64,000 nucleotides of DNA from JAYWGN01 sp043778255 (GCA_043778255.1 JAYWGN010000002.1:65264-129263); one strand, 5' to 3'; shown: positions 35,565 to 44,337, numbered from the stretch's first letter. Translations and numbers: made by a program. Notes: a model not told the origin generated them from the sequence alone.

Positions 35565-36251
35565 TTAATTTTTTACTAACTTTAATAAAGTAGCAAACGA
35601 TAAATCTATTACTTCATACGGCACTGAAGTTTTGTAAGTATAATGCCACCACTCAGTTGCTAATGGCGTAAAGCCAAAATGTTCCAAGGTGGTTTTTAAT
35701 AACCTTCTGTTAGCTAAAGTTTCATAAGGCAAAGCCGTAAAGCTATGGTGTGCCGTATCGGTAAAGTTATCGAAAGCTGTACCCATTGGGAGTTCTGTGC
35801 CTGTATCGGTTACTAAAGTAAGGTCAACGGATAAGCCACGGTTATGGTTGCTACCATTGGCAGGGTTGGCCACATACCTATCGTCGTGTATTAAGGTCCA
35901 CATAAGTTTGGTGGCAGTATAGGGGCGATAAGCATCGTATATTTTAATACCAATATGTTGGGCAGCTAAGGCTGTAATTACTTGCTGCAAAGCATTAGCT
36001 GCAGGTTGAGCTAAGTAAGTAGTAGTGGCTTTGGTGTACAAATTAGTGGCGGTAAAGTTGTTTGTTGTAGCATACCGCAAATCAAGTATAGGTGCAGGTT
36101 TCAACGTTTTTACATTTACTAATGTATAAGCTTGGTTTGTTGCTATTAATTGTTTGTAAGCTTTTTTGGTACTAATTGTTTTTATATTTTGGGCAAATGC
36201 ATTTGCCCATATAATACTAAAAAAACCTAAGCAATAAAAATACTTGTACAT
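35565..36251 (-). CDS. D-alanyl-D-alanine dipeptidase (VanX/DdpX family)
   Basis: 228 residues with a signal peptide ending near NAFAQ. The zinc ligands can be assigned as His136 and Asp143 (SNHNRGLSVDLT) and His203, with the base Glu200 (EWWHY); the conserved Arg is in YDAYRP. This is the full VanX active site. With a signal peptide it acts outside the cytoplasm, so it is more likely a cell-wall peptide scavenging enzyme like DdpX than a vancomycin resistance factor; no vanA/vanH genes lie nearby. Four nt behind the plsC stop, so co-transcribed with it. Confidence 0.9.
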   Translation of the reverse strand: MYKYFYCLGFFSIIWANAFAQNIKTISTKKAYKQLIATNQAYTLVNVKTLKPAPILDLRYATTNNFTATNLYTKATTTYLAQPAANALQQVITALAAQHIGIKIYDAYRPYTATKLMWTLIHDDRYVANPANGSNHNRGLSVDLTLVTDTGTELPMGTAFDNFTDTAHHSFTALPYETLANRRLLKTTLEHFGFTPLATEWWHYTYKTSVPYEVIDLSFATLLKLVKN

Positions 36252-36255
36252 AAGG

Positions 36256-36984
36256 TTATGGTTTGTGCTGTAAGTAATAACTACTCATAATGCTATGTGT
36301 TTTTTCTCGGAGTGTTTGCACCGTTTCGCCCATTGGTGTTATAGGTGGCAGAAAGTGCATTTGCAACCGTGTTGGTAATAAACAAAAACTGGGATGTATA
36401 GGCATTGCCTTTGCTGTGTTAAATATGAGGCACGGAATAATAGCTGTATTAGTATCAATAGCTAGCTTAAAAGCCCCATCCTTAAAGGGTTGTAGCGGTT
36501 CGGTGGTTTTGTTACGTGTACCTTCGGGGTATATACACATGTGTAAGTTCAGGGCTAATACCTTCTTCATATCTTCATAGCTTTTACGTCGGCTGGTTTC
36601 ACTTTTTCTATCAACCAGCACTCCACCACGTTCATAAAAAAAGTTAAAAATGGGTATTTTTAAAAATTCTATTTTGCCAATTGTTTTGTTAGTACCTGGT
36701 ATAAAGGGCGAAGTAATAGGCACATCTAAAAATGAATTGTGGTTACTTGTAACTATATATGTAGTGCCTTTGGCAAAATGTTGTTTGCCCTCAACCTTAA
36801 GTGGGCAAAGGGTTCCGTACAAATAAATGCGCATCCACAACCTCGATATATGGTAAAAGTAAATGCTTTTGCGAGGCTCACTCATATACCTTGTAAGCAA
36901 CACTAATGGTAGCAATGCAAGTAACGAACCTCCAAATAATATCAACCCCCAAAATGCCCATATACGACCAAAAAATAATTTCAT
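36256..36984 (-). CDS. plsC: 1-acyl-sn-glycerol-3-phosphate acyltransferase
   Basis: 242 residues from the ATG at 36984, just inside the end of ung; the 11 residues open further upstream overlap ung more and are not needed. One N-terminal membrane segment (about 4-25) is followed by the catalytic motif NHNSFLD (HX4D), the YPEGTRNKTTEPLQPFKDGAF motif region for the glycerol-phosphate site, and IIPCLIFNT. It adds the second acyl chain to lysophosphatidic acid at the inner membrane. It overlaps neighbours tightly on both sides, so ung, plsC and the dipeptidase gene form an operon. Confidence 0.9.
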   Translation of the reverse strand: MKLFFGRIWAFWGLILFGGSLLALLPLVLLTRYMSEPRKSIYFYHISRLWMRIYLYGTLCPLKVEGKQHFAKGTTYIVTSNHNSFLDVPITSPFIPGTNKTIGKIEFLKIPIFNFFYERGGVLVDRKSETSRRKSYEDMKKVLALNLHMCIYPEGTRNKTTEPLQPFKDGAFKLAIDTNTAIIPCLIFNTAKAMPIHPSFCLLPTRLQMHFLPPITPMGETVQTLREKTHSIMSSYYLQHKP

Positions 36985-37001
36985 AAACTTGTTTTTTTTT
37001 A

Positions 37002-37697
37002 TTAATCCAATTGCCAATTAATACCCGCAATGCCATTGGCTTGTAAGTAATTATTAGTGCTACTAAAATGCTTACAACCCCAAAACCCATTATAAGCACT
37101 CAGCGGCGATGGATGTGCGGCCTCTAACACCAAATGTTTTTGAGTATTAATGTACTGCTTTGTTTGTTGTGCAAATTTACCCCAAAGTATAAATACAATG
37201 TTACTATGCTGTGCATTTATTTGAGTAATTATGAAGTGGGTAAATTGTTGCCAACCAATTTGGCTATGGCTCATAGGCTCTGTTGCCCTCACAGTAAGGC
37301 TTGTATTGAGTAGTAGCACACCTTGCTTAGCCCAGTTAGTAAGGTTGCCGTGGTTGGGTATAGGCATATTCAAATCAGTTTGCAACTCTTTAAATATATT
37401 ACGAAGGCTTGGTGGAGGTTCGGTAGGTTCAAGCACACTAAAGCTAAGTCCATGAGCTTGGTTGGGTTGGTGGTAAGGGTCTTGCCCGAGTAGTACCACT
37501 TTTACTTTGTTAAATGGTGTAGTGTTTAGGGCATTTAATATATGTTCACCCTTTGGGTAAATGGTGTAGCCTAGGGCTATTTCGTTTGCTAAGTATTTTT
37601 TTATTTGGGTAATGTAGGGTTGCTCTAATTCCTGTTTCAATACAGCTTTCCAAGTAGGTTCAAGTGTAGCATCAAATAGGGAGTAGTGTTGGTTCAT
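37002..37697 (-). CDS. ung: Uracil-DNA glycosylase (family 1)
   Basis: 231 residues. The catalytic motif GQDPYHQPNQAHGLSFSV has the water-activating Asp73 and His76, and the second motif reads AHPSPLSAYNGFWGCKHFS with the DNA-intercalating region. FILWGKFAQQTKQYI also matches. It removes uracil from DNA as the first step of base excision repair in the cytosol. First gene of the ung-plsC-dipeptidase group; the region before it is filled with repeats, and no promoter could be set. Confidence 0.96.
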   Translation of the reverse strand: MNQHYSLFDATLEPTWKAVLKQELEQPYITQIKKYLANEIALGYTIYPKGEHILNALNTTPFNKVKVVLLGQDPYHQPNQAHGLSFSVLEPTEPPPSLRNIFKELQTDLNMPIPNHGNLTNWAKQGVLLLNTSLTVRATEPMSHSQIGWQQFTHFIITQINAQHSNIVFILWGKFAQQTKQYINTQKHLVLEAAHPSPLSAYNGFWGCKHFSSTNNYLQANGIAGINWQLD

Positions 37698-37999
37698 TTA
37701 TTGATCAATTATTAAATTGATTTGGTAAATAGTTTTTGCATCGCAAAGTTTCTTTATAACTAAGTTTTTGTTTCGCAAAGTTTCGTAAAGTTTCGCAAAG
37801 TTTACGCATACCGTAGTAACGGCACAAGAAGTTTTCGCTGAGTTTTACATTTGGTTTCCTTCATTAGCACATTAGCACATTATCATATTTTCACATTAGC
37901 AAATTAGCTTATTAGCAAATTATCACATTATCAAATTATCAAATTATCACATTATCATATTACCCTATTATCACATTATCACATTATCAAATTGGTTTC
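37698..37999. other. Repeat-filled gap between ung and speA
   Basis: 302 bases without a gene. 37740-37805 has several copies of a 10-bp TTTCGCAAAG unit. 37805-37828 is copy B of the 24-bp dispersed repeat. 37862-37993 is the 9-bp TTAGCACAT/TTATCAAAT satellite, about 14 units. No hairpin terminator for speA was seen. Confidence 0.8.
37805..37828 (-). repeat. 24-bp dispersed repeat, copy B
   Basis: The minus strand matches 2391-2414 exactly over 24 bases. As in copy A, TTTGCGAAA-type motifs lie next to it. It lies between ung and speA. Function unknown. Confidence 0.7.
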
Positions 38000-39394
38000 T
38001 CAATATCCCAATATCTTCAACATACTTTGTGCAGTTTGTTCTTTAGCATATACCCAATCAGTCAGTTTACCGTTTTTATCTTTTTCTACAATTATATGTT
38101 TGGGACTAGGTATCATACAATGCTTTATACCACCGTATCCGCTAATTTGATCTTGGTAAGCACCCGTATGAAAAAAGCCAACCACCAATGGGCTTTCATC
38201 ATCAGTTTTGGGCAAAAAAACTTCGTTTATATGTTCTTCACTATCGTAATAATCGTGGCTGTCGCAGGTAATGCCGCCAAGCACTACACGTTGGTAATCC
38301 TTATCCCATTTGTTTATGGGTAGCATCAAAAATTTTTCGCCAATACCCCAAGTATCAGGTAGTGTGGTTATAAATGATGAGTCAATCATATACCAGGTTT
38401 CTCTATCATTCTGCTCTTTAGTACCAATTATGCTATATATATGTGCCATACTTTCGCCAACGGTATAGCTACCAAATTCGGTAAATATATGTGGCATTGG
38501 CACATTACTTTTTTTGCAACTGTCTTTAATGTTACGTACTATTTCATTAATCATAAATTGGTAATCGTACTCAAAACCAAGGCTATGTTTTATGGGAAAT
38601 CCGCCACCAATATTAATACTATCCAACTCAGGACATATTTTTTTTAATTGGCAATAAAGGTTAATTACCTTATTCAATTCACTCCAATAATACACATCAT
38701 CCTTAATGCCTTTATTTAGAAAAATGTGAAGCATTTTTAATTCAAATCTATCTTCCATACCTTCTATATGATCTACATAATACTCCAATATATCTTTAGC
38801 CTTTATACCCAACCTACTGGTATAAAAAGGAAAGCTTGGCTCTTCCTCAGCAGCTACTCTAATACCTAATTTAAAAGGCACTTTTACCGATTTTTTGTAG
38901 GCTCTTAATTCATCTTTATTATCGAGTATAGGTATTACATTTTTAAAGCCAGTATTTATTAAGTTAGCAATACGCCTAGTATAGCCAATTTGCTTAAATC
39001 CATTACAAATAATAAAGGTTTCTTTCGTTACTTTTTTTCTTTCGTACAATTTTTTAATTATCTCCAAATCATAGGCATAAGATGTTTCTAAGTGTACGTT
39101 ATGCTTCAAAGTTTCTTCTACTATAAAGCTAAAATGTGAACTTTTGGTACAGTAGCAGTAATGGTAATCACCGGTATATTTATGTTTTTTAAATGCAGTG
39201 GCAAACATATCTTTTGCCTTATTTATTTGCATGCCAATTTTTGGCAAATAGGTAAGTTTTAAAGGAGTGCCATATTTTGCAATAAGTGCTTGCAAATCCA
39301 GGTCATTGTAGCTAAGTATATTATCAGTTACAGTAAAGTCCTTTTGTGGAAAATCAAATGTTTGGTTCACCAAATCATGGTACGATGAGTTCAT
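38000..39394 (-). CDS. speA: Biosynthetic arginine decarboxylase (fold III PLP enzyme)
   Basis: 464 residues. The family N-terminus in Bacteroidota (LVNQTFDFPQKDFTV) and YGTPLKLTYLPKIG are present. The PLP lysine would be in HYCYCTKSSHFSF, and the Gly-rich phosphate site reads INIGGGFPIKHS. GIKHCMIPSPKHIIVEKD closes the C-terminal domain. It is shorter than E. coli SpeA (about 660), as is usual for this branch. It makes agmatine from arginine, the first step of polyamine synthesis in these bacteria. Confidence 0.88.
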   Translation of the reverse strand: MNSSYHDLVNQTFDFPQKDFTVTDNILSYNDLDLQALIAKYGTPLKLTYLPKIGMQINKAKDMFATAFKKHKYTGDYHYCYCTKSSHFSFIVEETLKHNVHLETSYAYDLEIIKKLYERKKVTKETFIICNGFKQIGYTRRIANLINTGFKNVIPILDNKDELRAYKKSVKVPFKLGIRVAAEEEPSFPFYTSRLGIKAKDILEYYVDHIEGMEDRFELKMLHIFLNKGIKDDVYYWSELNKVINLYCQLKKICPELDSINIGGGFPIKHSLGFEYDYQFMINEIVRNIKDSCKKSNVPMPHIFTEFGSYTVGESMAHIYSIIGTKEQNDRETWYMIDSSFITTLPDTWGIGEKFLMLPINKWDKDYQRVVLGGITCDSHDYYDSEEHINEVFLPKTDDESPLVVGFFHTGAYQDQISGYGGIKHCMIPSPKHIIVEKDKNGKLTDWVYAKEQTAQSMLKILGY

Positions 39395-39473
39395 GTATCT
39401 AAGGTTATTTTATTTACAAAATTAATACATTAATTATTTTTATTTTTCAAAAAAATATTTTCAATAATTGCGG

Positions 39474-40436
39474 TCAGTATTTTCTTGCTACGGCAAATGT
39501 TACCAATTCTTCTAATGCATTTCTTGTATCGTTTTTTTCAAAACTATACAATATTGCCAAAGCATCATTCTTATATTGTTCCATAGCATTTATGGCATAA
39601 GTAATACCGCCTGTTTCTATTACTTTTTTAATAAGTAGTTGTACACTTTTGGGGTCTGTATTCTTATTTTTTAGGGTGTATATAATTTCTTGTTTGGTTG
39701 TAGCATTTACATTGTTAAGGGTGTATATAAGTGGCAGGGTTATTTTTTTCTCTTTAATGTCGTTGCCAGTTGGTTTACCCACATCGGTACTACCATAGTC
39801 AAACAAGTCATCTTTTATTTGAAAAGCAATACCCACTTTTTCACCAAAAAGCCTCATTTTTTCAATATTACCTATATTGGTAGTAGTACTTGTAGCACCT
39901 GCAGCACAACAAGCAGCTAATAATGAAGCTGTTTTGTTCGTAATTATTTCATAATAAGTAGCTTCGTCTATATTTAGCTTTCTCGACTTTTCAAGCTGTA
40001 GTAATTCACCCTCACTCATAGCTTTTACAGCGGTAGATACTACTTGCAATATGCCATAGTCATTATTGTCGAGTGATAGTAATAAACCTTTTGATAGTAA
40101 GTAATCGCCAACTAATACGGCAATTTTATTTTTCCACAGGGCATTTATTGAAAAAAACCCCCTCCTTTTATCCGATTCATCCACCACATCATCATGTACT
40201 AGGGTAGCCGTATGCAGCAGCTCAACCAATGAAGCAGCACGGTAAGTACTTTCATCAATAGTACCACATAGCTTTGCCGATAAAAAAACAAAAATTGGTC
40301 TAAGCTGCTTACCTTTTCGCTTTACAATATACCTCATTATCCTATCAAGTAGGTTGTGTTTACTAGCAACGGCTTCTTTAAATTTTTTTTCAAAAATGCT
40401 TAATTCTTCACTTATTATATTACGGTATAAGTCCAT
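39474..40436 (-). CDS. Polyprenyl (octaprenyl-type) diphosphate synthase
   Basis: 320 residues. The first aspartate-rich motif is DDVVD (residues 82-86, VHDDVVDESDKRRG) and the second is DDLFD in FQIKDDLFDYG. GKQLRPIFVFLSA and GDYLLSKGL also match long-chain prenyl synthases. It extends farnesyl diphosphate with isopentenyl units to make the menaquinone side chain, in the cytosol or at the membrane. Chain length cannot be read with certainty. It lies 79 nt ahead of speA in the same direction. Confidence 0.92.
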   Translation of the reverse strand: MDLYRNIISEELSIFEKKFKEAVASKHNLLDRIMRYIVKRKGKQLRPIFVFLSAKLCGTIDESTYRAASLVELLHTATLVHDDVVDESDKRRGFFSINALWKNKIAVLVGDYLLSKGLLLSLDNNDYGILQVVSTAVKAMSEGELLQLEKSRKLNIDEATYYEIITNKTASLLAACCAAGATSTTTNIGNIEKMRLFGEKVGIAFQIKDDLFDYGSTDVGKPTGNDIKEKKITLPLIYTLNNVNATTKQEIIYTLKNKNTDPKSVQLLIKKVIETGGITYAINAMEQYKNDALAILYSFEKNDTRNALEELVTFAVARKY

Positions 40437-40543
40437 CTTAATATTTTATTAACATAAATGTTAAAATTGATGCAACGAAATTACTTATGTAATTGTCATT
40501 AAAGCACTAATAATTAATTAATTAAAAAAAAAGTTCAAAATAA

Positions 40544-40574
40544 TTTGTTAATTAGTACAGATACATTACTTTTG
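40544..40574 (+). promoter_or_regulatory. Promoter of the OmpA-family gene
   Basis: TTTG (40544-40547), 19 nt, then TACTTTTG (40567-40574). Both boxes are exact matches to the Bacteroidota consensus. Transcription would start near 40581, giving a leader of about 45 nt before the ATG at 40626. It is the best promoter in the window and sets the reference spacing for the others. Confidence 0.75.
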
Positions 40575-40625
40575 CGATATTACAATTTAGAAAGTAATTT
40601 TTTTTATAAACAATAAACAACAGTT

Positions 40626-42278
40626 ATGGCAAGCAAAAAGCAATCATTATTCATCGCATTATTATGCTTAGTATCAATGTCCAGTATGGGGCAAACGGTA
40701 CTTGGCGGTGGGTCGTACAATTTTAACGACTCTTCACTCATTACTCCTAACAGAATGAGTCAACACAACGAGTTCATGAAACAGAACTCTAACTACCCTG
40801 CAAAACCACGTAATCAGTGGGAAGTTGGTATTAAAGGTGGTCTGTTTACAGTTAGTGGCGACGTTCCAGCACGTCTATTTACACCAGGTTTTGGTGTACA
40901 CGTTCGTAAGTCATTAGGTTATTTGTTCTCTTTAAGAGCTGAATACATCTACGGTATTGGTAAAGGTTTACATTGGTTAGAGGCTCGTAACTACAACAAA
41001 AACTCAGGTTTTGCTAGTAAAGGTTACGATGCTAATCGTTTTGTAAAAGGGCCTCTTGTAACTGGTTCTGGACCATTCACTTACGATACTTACTACCATG
41101 AAGGACAAGATAGAGTTTTTTATAACTACAAAACAACAGTACAAGATTTAGCCTTAGAAGGTATGCTTACATTGAACAATGTAAGATTTCACAAACGTAA
41201 AACTTCTGCCGTCATATATGGTATGGGTGGTATAGGTGCTTCAATCTACAAAACTTTTGTAGATGCATTAAATGCAGGTGGTGCAAGATATAATTTCAAC
41301 CAAGCACTGTTTTCTGGTGGAACAAATAACAACAGAAAAACAATCTTAACTAATTTGAAAGGTATGCTTGATGGTACTTACGAAACAAGAGCAGATAATC
41401 AAGGTGTTCGTCGTCCTAAGTTAGGAGCCGATAATACTTTAAAGCCGTCTGGTACTATTGGTTTCGGTGTAGCCGTTAAATTAGGTAAAAGATTAAATAT
41501 AGCTCTAGAAAATAGACATACATTTATAAAAGATGATTTACTTGACGGTCAAAGATGGCAAGAGCATGCAAGTGGCGATGCTGTAATGACTAGAGACTTT
41601 GATTCTTACAACTTAGTAAGTTTAGGTTTAAACGTAAACCTTGGTGCTAAATCTGTAGAGCCATTGTGGTGGTTAAACCCTCTTGATTATGTATATGGTG
41701 AATTACCAAATAGAGTATTATCAAAAGTGAAGCCAGTACCTTGTATGGACGGTGACGATGATGGTGTATGTGATAATTTGGATAAAGAACCTAACACACC
41801 ACAAGGTTGCCCAGTTAATACACATGGTATTACATTAGATACAGATGGTGACGGTGTACCAGATTGTAAAGATAAAGAGTTAATAACTCCAACACAATGC
41901 CAACCAGTTGATGCTGATGGTATAGGTAAATGCCCAGAACCAGAATGTTGCAAAAAAGGGACTGATCCAGTTGTTACAAAAACTTGTAACTTCTCTGCTC
42001 CAGCTGTTGAATTTGCAGCAAGCAGTTGCAACCTAAGTGCAGATGCAAAAGAAGCACTTAATTCATTAGCAGCAGATATGAAAGCAAATGCAACTTGTAA
42101 TGTAGCAGTTACAGCAAGAGGCGAATCAAAAGCAATGCAAAAAATTGCTGATTGCCGTGCAGGTGCAATTAAAAAATATTTAGTAAGCAAAGGTGTAACT
42201 GAAAGCCGTATAAGCACTTCAGTTGACCAAACACAAGATAGTAATACAGCCGACATCGCAGTTGAAGGCGGCATGTAA
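40626..42278 (+). CDS. OmpA family outer membrane protein with TSP3-type repeats
   Basis: 550 residues. Signal peptide ending near SSMGQ. Residues about 60-370 are a beta-rich outer-membrane domain (WEVGIKGGLFTVSGDVPARL). Residues 375-440 hold calcium-binding thrombospondin type 3 repeats (DGDDDGVCDN, DTDGDGVPDC). The C-terminal 100 residues are an OmpA-like peptidoglycan-binding domain (VEFAASSCNLSADAKEALN), here unusually rich in cysteine. It would anchor the outer membrane to the cell wall. Its promoter and terminator are both strong, which suggests an abundant protein. Confidence 0.9.
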   Translation: MASKKQSLFIALLCLVSMSSMGQTVLGGGSYNFNDSSLITPNRMSQHNEFMKQNSNYPAKPRNQWEVGIKGGLFTVSGDVPARLFTPGFGVHVRKSLGYLFSLRAEYIYGIGKGLHWLEARNYNKNSGFASKGYDANRFVKGPLVTGSGPFTYDTYYHEGQDRVFYNYKTTVQDLALEGMLTLNNVRFHKRKTSAVIYGMGGIGASIYKTFVDALNAGGARYNFNQALFSGGTNNNRKTILTNLKGMLDGTYETRADNQGVRRPKLGADNTLKPSGTIGFGVAVKLGKRLNIALENRHTFIKDDLLDGQRWQEHASGDAVMTRDFDSYNLVSLGLNVNLGAKSVEPLWWLNPLDYVYGELPNRVLSKVKPVPCMDGDDDGVCDNLDKEPNTPQGCPVNTHGITLDTDGDGVPDCKDKELITPTQCQPVDADGIGKCPEPECCKKGTDPVVTKTCNFSAPAVEFAASSCNLSADAKEALNSLAADMKANATCNVAVTARGESKAMQKIADCRAGAIKKYLVSKGVTESRISTSVDQTQDSNTADIAVEGGM

Positions 42279-42318
42279 TAAAGTAGTTTATTTTGAATAG
42301 TTGCTTTTTGCAAATTGT

Positions 42319-42347
42319 AAATCCCACCGAAAGGTGGGATTTTTTTT
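42319..42347 (+). terminator. Intrinsic terminator of the OmpA-family gene
   Basis: AAATCCCACC and GGTGGGATTT make a 10-bp stem around the loop GAAA, followed by a run of T. It lies 41 nt behind the stop codon at 42278. It closes the single-gene unit and insulates the repeat region behind it. Confidence 0.93.
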
Positions 42348-42539
42348 ATGTATGTGTAGCTCTAGAAAATGTTTTTCATCCACAATACAATAATTGTAAG
42401 TAGAAGTATGTAACATTATGAGGTTTAGAAAACTTATAACTAAATGCTAAATATTATGATACAGTTGTGTACCTGCCTTATTGTACTACCTCCTATATAG
42501 TGGGCAAGTTTTTTTATTTGCCTACCAGCTGTAAGGTAT

Positions 42540-42570
42540 TTTGGCAGTTGGGGCTATGTAATTAAATTTG
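42540..42570 (+). promoter_or_regulatory. Promoter in repeat copy 1
   Basis: TTTG (42540-42543), 19 nt, TAAATTTG (42563-42570): an exact consensus pair with the same spacing as the OmpA-gene promoter. Transcription would begin near 42577 and run into repeat copy 2. Confidence 0.65.
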
Positions 42571-42577
42571 CATTAGT

Positions 42578-42672
42578 ATATAAGTAGTCCCGTAGTGATT
42601 AAGAATATAATCCAATAGCAACTTATTCTTATTGTACTACCTCCTATCCAGTAGACAAGTTTTTATTTTGCC
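42578..42672 (+). ncRNA. Candidate small RNA (from repeat promoter 1)
   Basis: If the promoter at 42540-42570 is used, the RNA would start near 42578 and cross the CTTATTGTACTACCTCCTATCC block of copy 2. There TACT and AGTA, with CTT and AAG outside them, can pair around a loop holding CCUCCU, and the next bases are GTTTTTATTTT, a plausible release site. That gives an RNA of about 90 nt with an anti-Shine-Dalgarno-like loop. The stem is weak and the end is a guess. Confidence 0.35.
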
Positions 42673-42689
42673 TACCAGCTGTAAGGTAT

Positions 42690-42721
42690 TTTGGCAGTTG
42701 AGGCTTAATAAATTAAATTTA
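42690..42721 (+). promoter_or_regulatory. Promoter in repeat copy 2
   Basis: TTTG (42690-42693), 20 nt, TAAATTTA (42714-42721): the last base of the -7 box differs from the consensus and the spacing is one longer than in copies 1 and 3, so it may be weaker. Confidence 0.5.
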
Positions 42722-42840
42722 CATTAGTATATAAGTAATACCGTAGTGATTAGCAATATAATTGAATTGAAACTTAGTCTTATTGAACTAGCTCCTATCC
42801 GATAGACAAGTTTTTATTTTGCCTACCAGCAGTAAGGTAT

Positions 42841-42871
42841 TTTGGCATTTGGGGCTAAGTAATTAAATTTG
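42841..42871 (+). promoter_or_regulatory. Promoter in repeat copy 3
   Basis: TTTG (42841-42844), 19 nt, TAAATTTG (42864-42871): exact consensus boxes. It is the last of the three and points toward bamD, about 300 nt downstream, so it may also supply bamD transcription. Confidence 0.6.
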
Positions 42872-43171
42872 TATTAGAATTTAAGTAGTTACATTTTACT
42901 CATATTATAGCAATAAAAAATTTATTGACCAAAAGCTAAGAGTAAACACATTAAACGTATAATTAGTTACCACTTAATGTGACCCGTTGTTTATAATTAT
43001 TGCTGTAAGGCTGTATATAGTAGCATAGTATTTTTTAAGGTAATATTTTATTGCATTATGCTAGTTGATTTCAGCTGATATTATTTTGTAATAACATTAA
43101 CTTCATTAAATTGGCTACAAAAACTAAATGCACCAAATTTGTAAAAAATACTTAACTTTACATACTTTTTT

Positions 43172-43996
43172 ATGAAGAAATTTTTATTATTTATATCGGT
43201 AGTAGCATTTATTAGCAGCTGTGGTAGTTTTGGTAAAATACTTAAAAGTAATGATATAGACTATAAGTACAAAAAGGCTGTAGAGTATTATAATGATAAA
43301 AAGTATAGCTATGTAATTCAAATATTTGGTCCAGATTTTTTTCCATTATTAAAAGGTACAAAAGAATTTGAGGAGGCATTTTATATGTACGCCTACTCAC
43401 ATTATTACGAAAAAGACTATTTTAATTCTGAGAATTTGTTCCGACAATTTTGTGAAACATTTACTACAAGCCCAAGAATTGCTGAAATAGAGTACATGAG
43501 AGCTTATACATACTATAAGCAATCGCCAAAAATAGAATTAGAACAAACCAATACTGTAAAAACTATTGGTATGATGAGTACATTTGCCAACAAATACCCC
43601 GAAAGTAAAGAGGCAAAAGAAGCTTTTGAAATTATAGAAAAATGTAAAGCTAAAATAGAACTAAAGGAGTTGAAAGCAGCTGAATTGTATTATAATATTG
43701 GACAATACAAAGCAGCAGCAATAGCATTTAACAATATGTTACTTACATTCCCCGAAACTAATAGAGGCGATGAATATAAGTATATGAGTATTAAAGCCTT
43801 CTACCTATATGCAGGGCAAAGTGTAGAAGAAAGAAAAGAAGAAAGGTATGAGCAACTTATATTAGATTGCAATGACTTTGTAGATAAGTTCCCCGAAAGT
43901 AAATTGATAACCGAAGTAGAAAAATACAATATAAATTGTGCTAACAATATAAAAACTATAAAAAATGAGCAAACTAAGAAGACAACTAGCAGCTAA
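43172..43996 (+). CDS. bamD: Outer membrane protein assembly lipoprotein BamD
   Basis: 274 residues. Signal peptide with lipobox ISSC (Cys17), followed by SFGKILKSNDIDYKYKKAVEYY, the usual N-terminus of Bacteroidota BamD, and tetratricopeptide-like repeats (FYMYAYSHYYEKDYFNSENLF, AAELYYNIGQYKAAAIAFNNML). It is part of the beta-barrel assembly machinery on the inner face of the outer membrane. It overlaps rpoZ by 32 nt, and the order bamD-rpoZ-coaBC is conserved in the phylum, which supports the name. Confidence 0.92.
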   Translation: MKKFLLFISVVAFISSCGSFGKILKSNDIDYKYKKAVEYYNDKKYSYVIQIFGPDFFPLLKGTKEFEEAFYMYAYSHYYEKDYFNSENLFRQFCETFTTSPRIAEIEYMRAYTYYKQSPKIELEQTNTVKTIGMMSTFANKYPESKEAKEAFEIIEKCKAKIELKELKAAELYYNIGQYKAAAIAFNNMLLTFPETNRGDEYKYMSIKAFYLYAGQSVEERKEERYEQLILDCNDFVDKFPESKLITEVEKYNINCANNIKTIKNEQTKKTTSS

Positions 43997-44309
43997 TATT
44001 AACAATACAGCTGAGGCTCGTAGGGTTGTAGATATACAAGCCAAAACCGGAAATGTGTATGAAAGCATTTCAATAATTGGTAAACGAGCCAACCAAATAA
44101 GTATTTCCATTAAGGAAGAGTTGCACAGTAAATTAGAAGAATTTGCTAGCCATACTGATTCGTTAGAAGAAATACACGAAAATAAGGAGCAAATTGAAAT
44201 ATCAAGAGCATACGAAAAAATGCCCAACCCAGCCTTATTAGCAACACAGGAGTTTTTGGATGATAAGGTGTATCATAGAAAGTCAACAGACGATAACTTA
44301 TTTATATAA
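43965..44309 (+). CDS. rpoZ: DNA-directed RNA polymerase omega subunit (Bacteroidota type)
   Basis: 114 residues. The core segment TGNVYESISIIGKRANQISISIKEEL is the omega/Rpb6 motif (the Arg-Ala-x-Gln helix), and SRAYEKMPNPALLATQEFLDDKV is the C-terminal part seen in the Bacteroidota form, which is longer than in E. coli. It helps assemble RNA polymerase. Its start codon lies inside bamD with a 32-nt overlap, so translation is probably coupled. A terminator follows. Confidence 0.87.
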   Translation: MSKLRRQLAANINNTAEARRVVDIQAKTGNVYESISIIGKRANQISISIKEELHSKLEEFASHTDSLEEIHENKEQIEISRAYEKMPNPALLATQEFLDDKVYHRKSTDDNLFI

Positions 44310-44337
44310 TTAGTACAATACGTACCGTAACAAACTT

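Larger units (their letters stand above)
42477..42893 (+). repeat. Three tandem copies of a 151-bp unit
   Basis: The block that begins CTTATTGTACTACCTCCTAT starts at 42477, again at 42628, and as CTTATTGAACTAGCTCCTAT at 42779, so the period is 151 bp both times. Copies one and two match over nearly the full unit; copy three matches for about 115 bp and then decays. Each copy has the block CCTACCAGCTGTAAGGTATT (AGCAGTAAGGT in the third). The unit has no coding frame. Confidence 0.92.
42348..43171. other. 824-bp noncoding region between the OmpA-family gene and bamD
   Basis: No ORF with a recognisable product on either strand. 42477-42893 is a tandem repeat with promoters, described separately. 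42894-43171 is AT-rich unique sequence before bamD with no clear promoter box at a sensible distance. No tRNA-like fold was found. Confidence 0.75.

Noticed and set aside
35565..36251. Vancomycin resistance determinant (vanX).
   Set aside because: The active site is right, but the protein has a signal peptide and no van ligase or regulator genes are near; a wall-peptide dipeptidase is more likely.
36985..37017. Longer start for plsC at 37017.
   Set aside because: It would overlap ung by 16 nt, and the ATG at 36984 already gives a complete first membrane segment and motif spacing.
42477..42893. CRISPR array.
   Set aside because: The unit is 151 bp and head-to-tail with no short repeat separated by unique spacers, and no cas genes are near.
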